Below are positions 21,901-33,539 of a DNA stretch of 64,000 nucleotides, piece after piece; positions within the stretch are counted from its first letter, which is position 1, and each line of letters starts with the position of its first letter. The stretch is from assembly GCA_021234155.1 (NCBI GenBank), contig JAJEKV010000004.1:28545698-28609697 (forward strand), in the 5' to 3' direction. The DNA is from Isoetes taiwanensis (lineage: Eukaryota; Streptophyta; Lycopodiopsida; Isoetales; Isoetaceae). Below the pieces are notes generated by a model, which was not told the origin of the DNA, did not search any database, and worked only from the letters and a program-made list of their open reading frames with translations. The translations under genes were made by a program, and so were the position numbers.

Positions 21901-24900
21901 TGTTTTATTCATAATCTATTTATAGTTGCTGCGAAATGGTTGTACCCATATTTTGAATGAATGCTACGCCGTCTTTCATTGTCCATCATTTATCACGAAT
22001 ATATTAGCTTATGTTGCTAAAGAGTTATCAGTTCAAAACATTGCCAATTCGTCCATTTCCTTGATCTGAATGCTTTAGGTTAGTGCTTATGGTGCGCTAC
22101 ACTGGTGGAACAATATTACTTAAGGAAATACTGGTAAAGTGAGGAATCAAATTCTTTTGATCCAGCCATTATCATGATCCCTTTTATAAATGCAATGTAT
22201 CTTCTATGTTATCTTGCACTACATGTATTCCCACTTCTCTCCCTCAACTTCCATTTCATGGGCTTTTTTTTTTGGAAGCAAAGACAAAATATATTCTTTC
22301 TTTGCAGTCTTTCTCAATCAAAGCTAACGTTTCAACAAGCTTTCTTTCATTCCTGCCTAAGTTCAACTCACTTGTTAACTTCCCCACCTGACTAATGTAA
22401 CCCTAATTTCACTTTCTTCTTATCTACGCTTCCATTTATGCCATCCTCGTCCTCATTATTGATTCAATCTAGGACATACTCGGCCACTGTGGCTTCATCT
22501 CTGTTGACCCATTGACATATATATGTGTATATTAGTTATTTAAGATGGTGCTAAATTGACTTATCATGAAACGTAAGACATCTTGGCAGCAACCTAAATT
22601 TAAAATGGGTACATGATCCAAAATCTCAACCACCCAAGCAAACACCAAACCTCCAAGTCACCCGTTTGCCCTAAGGGCAACCCTTTAACGCAAACATTCA
22701 ATGCCATGCTCTCTTTAATACCATTAAGTTGATTGTCCTCTGGGCCCCGTCATTTAACATCAAATAACATAGCTCTTTCTTCATTATCTGAATTTATGGA
22801 ACATGATATCTCATTGATACCATCCAGCACCTTCAAACCACTTTACATTCTAGACTGTATATTTAGATAAGTTTCAACATGCCTTCACTATTGCAGTTTG
22901 ACTATCAAGCTCTTCTCATGCTATAGCAAACTTTGAAAGGATTGATCATTACTTCTTTTTTTTTTTATATTGCTCACAACCTCTAACACTGCTATTCTAA
23001 ACTATAAAGATCATTCATTGTTCTCACTCACCCGCTGTTCTATGTATCCGCTCCTGGATAACTTACTTGGATGTCAAGCCTCAGTATTTGCAATTAGATT
23101 AATACCTTAATGCAAAGGTCTCAAATTTTGGGCTATGCATATTTCTATCTCGGAACTAGCGATTGTTAAACCGACAGTAATCTATTGAGTGCTTGATTCC
23201 AGCACTGCATTAGGACATTAAACACACCAAAACTATCTAGAATTTTTATAGTAATCTGGAGGTAAAGCATGTAATCAAACTGGAGATAATAAGCAAAAGC
23301 AATATCTGACGTAAGTTATGAGGAAGACCCCAAGATGCACTAAGCAAAGACTCAATATAAATGATTGACCTGCGGGATTGTCATTTTCCCTTTCTCTATA
23401 AGGAAAATCATCTTCAATCTTTGTAATTTCTAGCATCATTTGCTGCCCCATATGACAGGACTCGAAGAAGTAAGCCCCGACTAACTCCATGCCAACAAAC
23501 ATGGTAAGGAGGGACCGGGGCAGATGTTATTCATCATTGATAATATTCTACATTATTTGTTCTAATTGTAAACCCCCTCCTTTTTAAGCAGGCTTGCTTA
23601 ACCTTCCACAACAATTCCTGGAATTATAGACTATCCACCTGTCTACCACATCATGCAAATTTAATGTGGCATAACCTTTATCGTTGGATTCCCTAATTTC
23701 TTTGATGGCCAAGGAAATTAGAAATCATCTAAAAGTTTACCATAGGACGATACTTCACTTGATCTCAGGTTTTGAACCGGGGGCTACGCACGAAGGTAGT
23801 TTGGATACATCGTCATACCTTCTCGGAATACCATTTCTTACCATTTTTTGCTGCCGATATCATGTCCAAGTAGGATACAAGGTAGATGGTAATTTTCCTC
23901 AACGGTTCTACAAATTATGAAAACCCAGGCGATTCCCTTCCCTTATCCTTCATCCATTTTCACAGCTTCCCCATTCTTAGCAGCTGGGCTGGCCATTAGA
24001 TTGGATGCATAAAAACGATTTGAAAGGGTAAAATTTCAAAATTTCAAAATTTCAAAATTTATAGAATGTGATCTTATTAAGCATTTCCGCTGTAGAACCA
24101 ATTGCCAGTATGACTAAGACAAGGGACCTTCTAAAGCTAGTGTTCTATCTGATTTATCCTAAATGGAAAAATGATGTTTTAGCAGTACATAGATATGCGT
24201 CAATTCTTTTATGTAATTTGTGTAAAGCTCTACTTTCTCATGTATGCAGCCATGCTAGAATGGCTTTACCCAATGCATAGGCTGCCTTTAAAAACTTCAT
24301 AAAGTGCGGCCTTACTCGTTTCATCCGGTCTTTTATAAATTTGTTTTATTGAGGTAAGAATCTAGCCATTTGGCTTAATGCAACTACTACAACAAAATAA
24401 GTCCAATATAACGGTCTAATAGTGTGTTTCTCGAGATAAATAGGCTCCATTAGAATCTTAATATGACTAACACATTATTTTTCTTGAATGGCTGCAATGT
24501 TTGGAGCCTCAAAAGAGTTTCACATTTGTGTATAGACATTATAAAACCCAAGCAGAGATTTCTGTTGCTAGTTCTTCAACACTGCGTAGTTTACGAGAAA
24601 CAAGCAAACTACTTTGTTACCCTTGGCAAGCCATAGCTTCTAATCTTTGATGTACTTCTTCTTTGATGTACAACATTGAGACTTGGTTTTCCTCGACTAT
24701 TTGCACTGAAATACCCTTGGTGCAACTTTATCCTTTTTTAGAATTTCATATTTGGCCAGGCATGGCGACATGGGGTATTTCTCTTGGTAACTAAAAGAAA
24801 ATACATACTTACTGTAAGCAAGAAAGAGCTCCACATATACTGTTTTATTCAATTTGACACCTTCTTCCTTCATCCTCTTGCCAAACATGAGTGTTGAATG

Positions 24901-26149
24901 TGCTTGATCACCCATGTACATCAATCCAACAACTGCTCCAAAGATGAATATACGTCCGCCATTGCAAATATCTATAGATAAGCTACAAATTAGTTAAATA
25001 AATAGTTCGAATCGAAATTATACTCCCACCTAGCAGTACAGAACACAAAACCAAGATCACATTTTTCGCAAGTCGTCCATACCTTGTGCCCCTCTTCTGA
25101 GCCACCAACACCGGAGGTTTTCCGATCGCATCCGGTTTGCCAATTTAAAACGGTGCTACATCGCTCGATCTCCAACAGGAGCGATGGACAGAATGACTGG
25201 CTACAACCAGCTTAGGCCAGTCATGTAGGATATCTGCGAATACCCTGGAACATACCTAGCATCATTCTCACATAAGCAAGGGCTTGCCCTTAAGGGCAAC
25301 CCAAAAAACATTGTCACATGAAACATATTATTGGACCGTCTAACTTCCTCGCACCATTTATCTCTACATATATAAAGCGGTTTAATGTTTTTTTTTTCTT
25401 TAATATTTCTGCGCCGCAATCTAATTTCATGTTTAGATGCCATGTATATTTTAGTTTGACAATCTTGTCCTCTGACACCTAGCTATGGTGATGGCAGGCA
25501 TGCTTGGACTCGGCTCAGGCTCTGGCGCTTTACCCTTTGACGTGGCTGGAGGCAGCAGAAGCAGATCGTTGGAGCAGATATGTCGTAAAAAAGCAGTGAA
25601 GATCGGCTTGAAGCAGTTCTTCTTGAAGCTAAATTCGTCCAGGGAAAAAAAATCAGCCAATGTAAATTGATATTCAAGTACGGGTCTTGGATCTATCCTC
25701 TATTCTTAAGGTATTAAAATGCAATCTGCCTACATTAGCTAAATTAGACCTTGATACGTGCTGACAATTTAATCGTTTAGGGTCTGTTCTGCCATAGCTA
25801 GAAGCTCCAATCTGGACCACTAGAATGTGTTTGAGCCATGCAGAAAACACTTAGGAAAATGATGTCGGCATTGCGTTTGCACAATAGTAGGTACGCATGT
25901 GTTCTCTACTTTCTTCAAAATTTGAAAGGGATGATTTTGTTAAAATAGAGCATTTTCCATCTAAATTTGCAATACTCACTGTTAACATCCCCCAATGGCT
26001 CATAGCTACTTCTTTGGCTCTTCAAACTAGAACAGAGTTTGTGACATTCCAGGGAAATATATGCCATAAATACGTATATTTTCAGGTCCGTCACTATACA
26101 AGTCTGTTTCCATAGCCTTGTATACCATAGGTTAGTGGCATAGGTTGCA
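21901..26149. other. Non-coding, intron-like interval of unit copy 2
   Basis: Counterpart of 7893-11988. It carries about 110 bp (about 23615-23742) that copy 1 lacks. Only the exon at 24813-24971 looks coding. The small MVMAGMLGLG frame at 25485-25670 corresponds to 11331-11603 and ends earlier. Confidence 0.6.
24813..24971 (-). pseudogene. PPR-like exon, copy B
   Basis: A 159 bp exon with the same ctatag acceptor and gtaagtatg donor as copy A and an essentially identical translation through KRMKEEGVKLNKTVYVELF. See copy A for the family argument. No adjoining exons were recognised. Confidence 0.5.
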
Positions 26150-27678
26150 TGTCTAAGTTATTCATATAACTTAGACACCCTTAGGGTAAGGCCATTTTCC
26201 ACGTGGCCTTATCCTATTCGGCAACCGCCACATGGCCCTACTTATTGGAGCCATGTGGCATAACATGTGAACCCTAACCTACAAAGGCCTAAACCCTAAG
26301 CCTAGGCCTCTTTTCTGGCTCCAACAGCCTGGGAACCTTCTTCGCGCTCGAAACTCCGTTTCGAGAACCGTTTGCTGTGGCATAGCCTAGCACAAAGAAA
26401 TACTGGAGCGTCTTGGCGTCAATAGGAGTGGGAGCTACTTCAACCACCTTGAAGACCATGGAGACGCCGGAGCGCAGGAGGGAGTTCTCGGGGAGCGGTA
26501 TTTGGGTTAGAGTTCTTTGTAGATCATCTGGAAGTTAGGACTCCAGATGAGTTAGCATTTCGTGTCTCTAGTAAAGCCTTCCTAGAACCCTCAGTCTAGA
26601 TCTTGAACCCTAATCAATGAACCCTAACTGCAAGTTAGATGTGTATGATTAGGTTTAGATGTTATTCTCATTATTATCATGTATGTGGATATGTGATGTT
26701 GGTTGATCATGTTTGCTCCTCTTGTATTGGGAAGGGGACCTAGTAGCCATTACTTAGTGATGCTCCTAGTTTAGACCCTTTAGTTCCTATTATTATGCGG
26801 CATGTGCATAGGAACCCACCGGGCTATGGGAGTTATGGTATGACTTAGCACTACATAACGGGGCTAGAGGCGAGACAGAGGAAGGGTCCCTACTGAGCGT
26901 GGCTACTGGGGACGCCATAGTGGGCTAGGCTTATGGCCGGTCACTTCGAGTGGGCGGGGCATGGGCCGACAACTCCTGGGGCAATGGTGCCGCCTTGTCT
27001 CTTAAGAGCTGTAGGGGATGGCTTGGCTCTTATTTTGGGGGGTTAAGTCGGGGAAGAATCATGTGCCGCCACGATTCTCTAGCCGCCCTTGGAACCTCTA
27101 GACCCCGGGAAGGGGAGATGAAACCCTTCCTGCCTCAACGGACCGGGGAGATGCAACCAAGAGTAGTCTCGATGGGTGATGCCATGAGATTGCGTATCCG
27201 GAAGGCTAGAGCCATACCGGAGCTCGATCTAGCCCATCTGCAAAGTATGCACAGGAGGGACGGATGGAGTGGTCAACCCTAGCCATTGTCTATAGCCAGC
27301 CCCGCCATTGTTATAACTCGGTTTGCTCTATCTTGAGGCCTAGCCATCAGTCTACCATCCCACGTGTCTGAACCTTGGGTAGGAGCTCTCATGTTTTATG
27401 GCATATGTTTATCTCTATTGTATCTATGGATGTATGGATGTGCTACCCTTCGAGGTAGTTCGATGCATTGTTATTGCTAGTTCTGATGTTGTTTATGCTT
27501 CCCATGTGATAGGAGCTCATAGGGGAAGGGTGTGCAAGACACCTTCGTGTCCCCTTCCCGCACTAGGGATACCCTGGAGTGCGGAATAGACGGAGGGCCC
27601 GTGCGGTCAAAGGACCGGATGGAGGATTTCCTACGGAGTCTACAATGGGGCACCGTATATTTTGTAGGGAGCGTCACA
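26150..27678 (+). repeat. Gypsy 5' LTR, copy B (1529 bp)
   Basis: It starts tgtctaagttat with the same 12 bp inverted repeat (26150-26161 and 26166-26177) and ends gcgtcaca. With the internal region at 39401-46235 and LTR C it forms the outline of one gypsy element. Confidence 0.86.
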
Positions 27679-27679
27679 A

Positions 27680-27691
27680 TGGTATCAGAGC
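27680..27691 (+). promoter_or_regulatory. Gypsy primer-binding site, copy B
   Basis: tggtatcagagc, one base after the LTR end. It is the standard plant tRNA-Met primer site. Confidence 0.85.
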
Positions 27692-27708
27692 AACGTTCTT
27701 GGTTGACC

Positions 27709-28022
27709 TGAAGAAATAGCAGCCTGTGATATCAGCCCACGTGGCAGCAGATCTGCTGGACAGATGTGGCCCCATCCTCATCAGGTACTGTCGACAAAAA
27801 GGCAGGCGGTCTGTAGATCTGGACGCGGAGTTTGCAGCAGAGAAAATCGATTCGGGAGAAGCCGATTCCGATTGAAGCCTATTGCAGACAAGAGGGGACG
27901 AATTGAGGTGCCGTGAGCAGTAAGGATTGTAGCTGTAGAAGGGATAATCCGGATTGGGTCTGTCCCTTTGGAGAATCCGGCAGATTGGGTCTGCCCGTTT
28001 AAATTACTGTCAGGTTATTACA
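27709..28022 (+). repeat. Copia copy 2, 5' LTR (314 bp)
   Basis: It starts tgaagaaatag and ends gttattaca. It is nearly identical to the 5' LTR of copy 1 (13546-13859) and includes the segment that copy 1's 3' LTR lacks. Confidence 0.93.
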
Positions 28023-28023
28023 T

Positions 28024-28036
28024 TAGTATCAGAGCC
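28024..28036 (+). promoter_or_regulatory. Copia primer-binding site, copy 2
   Basis: tagtatcagagcc, two bases after the LTR end, identical to copy 1. Confidence 0.8.
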
Positions 28037-28044
28037 AACCCATC

Positions 28045-29982
28045 ATGGCCAGCAGACTTGCTCTGACTTATCTCAACAACACACAAATTTTTGAAGGAGA
28101 TGAAGCTGGCTTCCAATTGTGGAAGGCCAAAATAACGCAAGCTCTTAAGGTGGACAAATTATGGGAGCTTGTGTCGAAGGGAAAATCTGCTGCTCAAACC
28201 AAGGTGAAGCAAGAGGCATCCAGTTCCGAAGAAGGAAAAAAGGGAGAAATAGGTGAAGATGAGAGGGAAGAGATTGCAAAGGCAATCATTATGGCTAAGC
28301 TGGGAGGTGACATAGTGCTTGAAATTCAGCACAAGACATCCTTTGAGATGTGGCAATACCTGCTCAAAAGGTATGAAGAGAAAACTTCATCGCAAATAGA
28401 AGTGCTGGAGATGCAGGTGCGGAATATGCAGTTCAAAGAAGGAGATGAGATAAGAGATATAATTCGGCGATTCCATTTGTTGTTTCACGATCTTGAGGGA
28501 GCCGGAGTGAAGTATTCGGAGCAACAAAAGGTATTGGCATTTACAAGAGCTTTTCATGATACTCATAAAGAATTAGCTGTGTTAGTTAGGCGTACTGCTC
28601 CAACGCTTGATGCAGCTGTAGAGGCAATTAGGACAGAAATTGAACAGGAGAAGATTGCAAAAACAATTTCAAGAGAGAGAGTTGTCCGAGAAGAGGAGCA
28701 TCCCACCACATTGTATGCAGGTGAAAGAGGAAGGCGTCGAGGTAGAGGTCGAGCAAGAGGACGAGCACAGATTCAATGTTATGGCTGTGAGGAGTTTGGT
28801 CATATAAAGGCAGATTGCCCAAATCGAGAAAGGTGGAGTCGTGGACAGAGTTCATATGCACGAGGAAGGGGTCGAGGAGGCTCTTTCATTGCGAATGTAA
28901 ATAAAGTTGATGATAGCAAAGAAGATCTGGCAACGGTGGGAGCATTGACAGAGGATGAGGTACATAATACTAAATCACATTTGGCATCTAGAAAATACAT
29001 AGTATCAAATGTTGGTATTAAGAAAGGAATGGATAAAACTGACACCTTGACTATAGATTCGGGAGCTGAAGTCTCCGTAGGAAGCTCATCTAATCTGTTG
29101 AAAAACATTGAGCCAAGCAAGAGTCCAAGAATGGTGCAGATGGGAAATGGCGCAATACAAAAGGTCCATGGAAAGGGGGAGTTGCAGGTATCAAAAGAAG
29201 GCAAGGATCTGTTGAGGTTGCCAAATACTTTGTTTGCGCCTGGCATGTTGTTTAACACGATCTCAGTTGCCAATCTTGTGGACAAAGGTTATGATTTGTT
29301 TTTTCATAAGCGTGGTTGCAAGTTTATTAGAGATGGTGTGAAATTATTTGAAGCTGAAAGAAGGGGGAATTTATTTGAATTAGATATCAAAAATATCAAT
29401 AAAATATCTCCAGTGGATGATTTGCACATTTGGCATTTAAGGCTAGCGCATGTGAATCATGATAGCATTAAAATTGCAAATAGGCACAATCTGTTGGATG
29501 ATTTGATGTGTGGAGAAGAGGCTTATGATGATGTTTGCGAAGCGTGCATGATGGGTAAACAAAGCAGGTTGCCTTTCAGGAATAAGGGTAAAAGAGCAAA
29601 TAAAATACTTGATCTAGTGCACTCTGATGTCTGTGGGCCTATGCAAGTCGAAAGTCTTGGTTCAAAGTGTTACTTTGCAACATTCATAGATGATTTTAGT
29701 AAGCGAACCAAATGTTATTTCTTGCGATCCAAGGATCAAGTGTTTAATGCCTTTAAACTATATGTTGCTGAGGTTGAAAGAGAAAAATCGTCCAAGGTTA
29801 AATGTTTGAGATCTGATCTTGGAGGTGAATATAGGTCATCAGAATTTTGCAAATTCTGTCAAATGTGTGGGATAAAAAGGCAATACACGTGCAGATACAC
29901 GCCTCAACGTAGCGGAGCGAAAGAACCGTACTATCATGAATGCTGCAAGATCCATGCTCAAGCACGCAGGCCTACCCAATAG
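28045..29982 (+). CDS. Copia gag-protease-integrase open frame, copy 2
   Basis: A 645-codon frame from the same ATG as copy 1 (MASRLALTYLNNTQIF). Gag occupies about residues 1-240. A CCHC knuckle CYGCEEFGHIKADC is near residues 245-258, the aspartic protease DSGAEVSV near 338, and the integrase zinc region (HLRLAHVNHDS to CEACMMGK) near 463-500. The core has HSDVCGPM and FIDDFSKR near 523-553 and SDLGGEY near 590. An 8 bp loss near 29908 (agaatggt in copy 1) destroys the normal QNGVAERKNRT motif, so the last 24 or so residues are out of frame and the third catalytic acid of integrase is lost. Gag and protease could in principle still be made from this copy. Confidence 0.9.
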   Translation: MASRLALTYLNNTQIFEGDEAGFQLWKAKITQALKVDKLWELVSKGKSAAQTKVKQEASSSEEGKKGEIGEDEREEIAKAIIMAKLGGDIVLEIQHKTSFEMWQYLLKRYEEKTSSQIEVLEMQVRNMQFKEGDEIRDIIRRFHLLFHDLEGAGVKYSEQQKVLAFTRAFHDTHKELAVLVRRTAPTLDAAVEAIRTEIEQEKIAKTISRERVVREEEHPTTLYAGERGRRRGRGRARGRAQIQCYGCEEFGHIKADCPNRERWSRGQSSYARGRGRGGSFIANVNKVDDSKEDLATVGALTEDEVHNTKSHLASRKYIVSNVGIKKGMDKTDTLTIDSGAEVSVGSSSNLLKNIEPSKSPRMVQMGNGAIQKVHGKGELQVSKEGKDLLRLPNTLFAPGMLFNTISVANLVDKGYDLFFHKRGCKFIRDGVKLFEAERRGNLFELDIKNINKISPVDDLHIWHLRLAHVNHDSIKIANRHNLLDDLMCGEEAYDDVCEACMMGKQSRLPFRNKGKRANKILDLVHSDVCGPMQVESLGSKCYFATFIDDFSKRTKCYFLRSKDQVFNAFKLYVAEVEREKSSKVKCLRSDLGGEYRSSEFCKFCQMCGIKRQYTCRYTPQRSGAKEPYYHECCKIHAQARRPTQ

Positions 29983-30991
29983 CTTATGGGCAGAAGCAGT
30001 AGCAGCTGCTTGTCACATTCAAAATAGACTGCCTAGTGTTGCAGTTAAGGGAGGAGTGCCAGAACAATTTTGGACGGGGAAAAGGCAATCAGTAAAACGC
30101 TTTAAAGTTTATGGATGCTTAGCCTATATGTTGGTGCCCGAGGAGCTGAGAAGGAAATTAGATGATCGAAGCATATGCACTTTCTTGGTTGGCTATGATG
30201 AGGAGACAAATGGCTACAGACTGTACGATCCTAATTCTCGCAAAGTGTATGTCAGTAGAGATGTGATATTCAATGAAAATGTTTTGTACAAGGACAGGAA
30301 AAGTCTGAGCAAACAAGAAACAATAGAATGGATGCCAGAGGAGTATTTGGAAGAAAACTCAAGGGTAAAGGAGAAAACTGTGAGTGCCCCAGAGGAAACA
30401 GTGGATTTGCCAATAGGTGAAGAAATAGAGCTTGAAACAGATGAGGCCGAACATGATGGAATTATAGATGTAGAACAGGATGTGATGCACGAAACTGATA
30501 GTGCACAGCATGGACCAGATGTTGAAATAGAAGAAGTGCACGAAGCCTTGGAGGGTGACAGTGTGCCGGAAACTGAACATCAAATGGGAGAAAGCGGTGA
30601 GGAGGTTGAAAGAAGTATACGAGGAGTCAGACGCAACGAAGTGGAATGTCTCAAATCCGAGCTTTCATTTGACACGGAGACACTTGGCAGAAAGGAAGGC
30701 AGAACAACGAGGCCATCAAGACCTAAAATCTTAGCTTGCACGTTGGAACCTAGAACAGTGGAAGAGGCAGTAGCAGGGATAGATGCAAGAAAGTGGAAGG
30801 AAGCAATGGAAAATGAGTTAGGCTCATTCAAGCAGACAGGAACATATGAACTGGTACCAAGACCAAGCGATAAAAATGTTGTAGACAGTAAATGGATATT
30901 TAAGATAAAAAGGAAGGCTGATGGATCAATAGAAAGGTACAAAGCACGTTTGGTCGCTAAAGGATACACAACAAGAGGGGATAGACTATAA
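29936..30991 (+). pseudogene. Copia integrase C-terminus to RT start, copy 2
   Basis: The frame resumes after the 8 bp loss with MNAARSMLKHAGLPNSLWAE and the integrase C-terminal landmarks FKVYGCLAYMLVP and SICTFLVGYDEETNGYRLYD. An acidic linker of about 130 residues follows, then the RT start WKEAMENELGSFKQTGTYEL and SKWIFKIKRKADGSIERYKA. A 2 bp loss near 30968 ends the frame. The in-frame ATG is internal to the polyprotein and is not a true start. Confidence 0.9.
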
Positions 30992-31016
30992 AGATACTTT
31001 TTCACCCATTGTCAAG

Positions 31017-31307
31017 ATGACTAGTTTGAGAGCTCTTATAGCAATTGCAGTGCAAAATGACATGGAGCTGAATCATATGGACGTCAAAACTGCATTTCTG
31101 AACGGAGATCTAGAAGAAAAACTGTACATGGAGCCGCCTCGTGGATACGAACAAGGTGATAATCTAGTATGCAAATTGAAGAAGGCCATCTATGGACTTA
31201 GACAGGCATCTAGGCAGTGGTACGTATGCATGAATACGTTTCTAGTTGCCAACGGATTTGTAAAATTAAAAACTGAAGGAAATCTCTATATGAGACGAGA
31301 AGGAGGT
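31017..31307 (+). pseudogene. Copia RT fragment interrupted by LINE
   Basis: Carries MTSLRALIAIAVQ, then HMDVKTAFLNGDLEEKLYM, CKLKKAIYGLRQASRQWY and LYMRREGG. It stops at the LINE junction, so the first catalytic aspartate region is separated from the YVDD box at 38010-38021 by 6.7 kb. Frame beyond 31307 is LINE sequence. Confidence 0.92.
31292..31307 (+). repeat. LINE target site duplication, left copy
   Basis: gagacgagaaggaggt, identical to 37973-37988. The unoccupied equivalent in Copia copy 1 (near 17130) reads gagacaagaaggaggt, one base different. Confidence 0.96.
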
Positions 31308-31366
31308 GATCGGGCTTTTGGGTTCTTGGAGCGCCTAGCGCCTAGTTTCTTGGAGAGTCGACAGGG

Positions 31367-31822
31367 ATGCAGGCCCAACAGGGGCACGGATTACGAGGTA
31401 CAGGGAGCAGACAAGGGGACGGGAATGTGGGGACAGAACAGGGGTCTAACAGAGAGAAGAAGGAGTCAGAAAAAAAGGTGGTCCACAGGAACACCTTGGA
31501 ATGCGAGCAACAAGGGAAGGAATTTGGGGAAAAGGGAAAAGATCTGCCTCTACAAGGGTGTGAAATCAATCATGGGGTTACAGGGGATGTACGAAGGACT
31601 ATGAATTTGCTCCAGAAACTGTCAGCTCATAAGCAAAAAGAGATCACAGATCTTTTATTGGGTCTTGTCCATAACGGAAACTCTGATACAGGAAATACCA
31701 TTACTTTTGGAGATTTCCTAGTGCATATCCCCGCGGAACCAGCGAAAATGGTGGTCACGAGAAGACAAACTGGGATGACAAGAGTGGAAATGCAAAGAAG
31801 AAAAGCGTTGTACAACCCATAA
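31367..31822 (+). CDS. LINE 5' ORF ahead of ORF1
   Basis: A 151-codon frame starting MQAQQGHGLRGTGSRQGDGN. The last 75 or so residues look protein-like (MNLLQKLSAHKQKEITDLLL, TITFGDFLVHIPAEPAKMVV, VTRRQTGMTRVEMQRRKALY). After the stop, an overlapping frame continues plausibly (IIDRVNEMRKTRRTT) almost to the ORF1 start at 31863. It could therefore be a small upstream ORF or the 5' part of ORF1 detached by a frameshift. I recognise no domain. Confidence 0.45.
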   Translation: MQAQQGHGLRGTGSRQGDGNVGTEQGSNREKKESEKKVVHRNTLECEQQGKEFGEKGKDLPLQGCEINHGVTGDVRRTMNLLQKLSAHKQKEITDLLLGLVHNGNSDTGNTITFGDFLVHIPAEPAKMVVTRRQTGMTRVEMQRRKALYNP

Positions 31823-31862
31823 TCGACAGAGTCAATGAAATGCGTAAGACAAGGAGGACAAC

Positions 31863-33539
31863 ATGAATCAGAAGGTGGTTCGAGAACTGAGAGGTAAGAA
31901 ACCGGTTTTGAATCATGTTTATACAAAAGAAAGGATGCATGCATTTGCTTCTAAAGCTCTCATAGGATGTGTAAGACATGAGGGAGTTCGGTTAGCGGAT
32001 TTAAAACTGGAATTGATCAAATTGAGCAGAGAGGTTCAAATTTCTCGGATCTATTGGCTTGAATTCCCATATTTTATGGTTGAGTGTTCAAGTGATTTAG
32101 CTGCAAGTTTTTTGCTCAAGCAAGGGACGATATTTAAGGCAAACACGCAGTTCTTTTTTCAAAAATGGTCTCCAAGCTTTGATCCTCAGAACCCTACCCA
32201 TTTTCAACATCCGGCTTGGGCTTCTATGGAAGGCTTAAATCCCATGTATTGGCACGAAGACATTTTCAGACAACTTTTCTCTGGAATGGGAGAATATATT
32301 GGGATTCAAACAGTTCACGAAAAAGCCCCGAGAGTATGGGTTCAAATTGATTTACAAAAGGAAGTGCCAACGGAAGTTGAGTATGTCGATGTATTTGGCA
32401 ACCACAAACAGTTAAAGGTTTCGTGGAATGGACTACCTGCTCCATGTACAGTATGTGGACTTCGATTGCATGGAGGTGGAATTTGCAAAGGCGTCAAGCA
32501 GGTCACTTTCAACGAAAAAATAGTACAACAGGAAGGGTGGGTCACCCCTGTTTCCAAAAGGACAAAACAGAGGAAAAATAAAAATGGAAGTAGTAAAAGA
32601 ATCAAAAAACAGCAAAAAAAAAGAGAACATGAAACAGGGGCAATGAAGACAAATAAGGAATGGATCAGAAAGGATAACCCTGATTCAATTAAGGTTCTCA
32701 ACAAGCCTCCAGCAATTGAAAATGTCAAAGGGAAGGAAAAAATGGAAGAAATAGAGGTCATGAAGAAGATAAATCCAGCCCAATTTTCCAGAATCAAAGG
32801 AATTGTTATTAAAGAACCAGATGAGCCATTTCCTTACTCAGATTCGGATTCAGAGGTGGAATTTGCACATGAAGCATATAAAGGAGAATGTTCTAAATTC
32901 TTCCAAGTTTCTCCCCTTCTTGCTCAAAATCTGTTTGCAAATGGAAAAGAAACAGTAACCAAACCAAGGGTGAATGAGATAGAATCTGAAGAAAAGATCC
33001 CAGAATCACCAATTCATATGGGTTCTGAGCACAATGAATTCCCTTCTGGAATTAGTCAACAAGAAGAAAATATTGAGGAGGCTCGACTAGCTGAGGAAGA
33101 TAAGATCCCAACAGCAAAGGCAGACTTTGAAGAACATCTACAGAATGAATTCATCCAAACAGAAGAAGAGATTTGCTGTGATTCAGTCGAAGTGATGACT
33201 GTACCAGAGACTCCAGAAATGCAGATCCATCCACAAGGATTTATCCAAACAAAGATAAATGCAGGGGTAATTACAGAAAAGAATATACAGGTGGATGAAC
33301 AGGTGCTCCAAGTTTTATCTCATAATGTGGAAAATTGTGGGAATATGGTGCTCACTGATCCTGAGGCATCTTTGGCCAACAGGGATCTAGTGATTTCACC
33401 AGAACAGAAAGAAAATTTTTATACTCCTATGCCAGGGTCTATGAAGAAAAGAAACAAGAGACATTTTGTTTTCTTTGATGATGGGCCAGCAAAAAATACA
33501 AGGAATATTGTCAATGAAGATAATTACTTGGAATCTTAG
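31863..33539 (+). CDS. LINE ORF1, gag-like RNA-binding protein
   Basis: A 558-codon intact frame. Residues about 50-150 (RLADLKLELIKLSREVQISR, IYWLEFPYFMVECSSDLAAS, FFFQKWSPSFDP, PAWASMEGLNPMYW) fit the DUF4283-type domain of plant LINE ORF1 proteins. A zinc-knuckle-like CTVCGLRLHGGGIC follows near residues 195-210. A lysine-rich stretch (about 235-265) may act as a nuclear signal or bind nucleic acid. The C-terminal half is acidic, low complexity and probably disordered. ORF1 proteins coat the LINE RNA to form the retrotransposition particle. The stop overlaps the ORF2 start by 26 bp. Confidence 0.88.
   Translation: MNQKVVRELRGKKPVLNHVYTKERMHAFASKALIGCVRHEGVRLADLKLELIKLSREVQISRIYWLEFPYFMVECSSDLAASFLLKQGTIFKANTQFFFQKWSPSFDPQNPTHFQHPAWASMEGLNPMYWHEDIFRQLFSGMGEYIGIQTVHEKAPRVWVQIDLQKEVPTEVEYVDVFGNHKQLKVSWNGLPAPCTVCGLRLHGGGICKGVKQVTFNEKIVQQEGWVTPVSKRTKQRKNKNGSSKRIKKQQKKREHETGAMKTNKEWIRKDNPDSIKVLNKPPAIENVKGKEKMEEIEVMKKINPAQFSRIKGIVIKEPDEPFPYSDSDSEVEFAHEAYKGECSKFFQVSPLLAQNLFANGKETVTKPRVNEIESEEKIPESPIHMGSEHNEFPSGISQQEENIEEARLAEEDKIPTAKADFEEHLQNEFIQTEEEICCDSVEVMTVPETPEMQIHPQGFIQTKINAGVITEKNIQVDEQVLQVLSHNVENCGNMVLTDPEASLANRDLVISPEQKENFYTPMPGSMKKRNKRHFVFFDDGPAKNTRNIVNEDNYLES

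Noticed and set aside
28800-29285. 161-codon minus-strand frame inside Copia copy 2
   Set aside because: It is antisense to a well-supported gag-protease frame and has no recognisable features. The same holds for the other antisense frames over Copia and LINE coding sequence.
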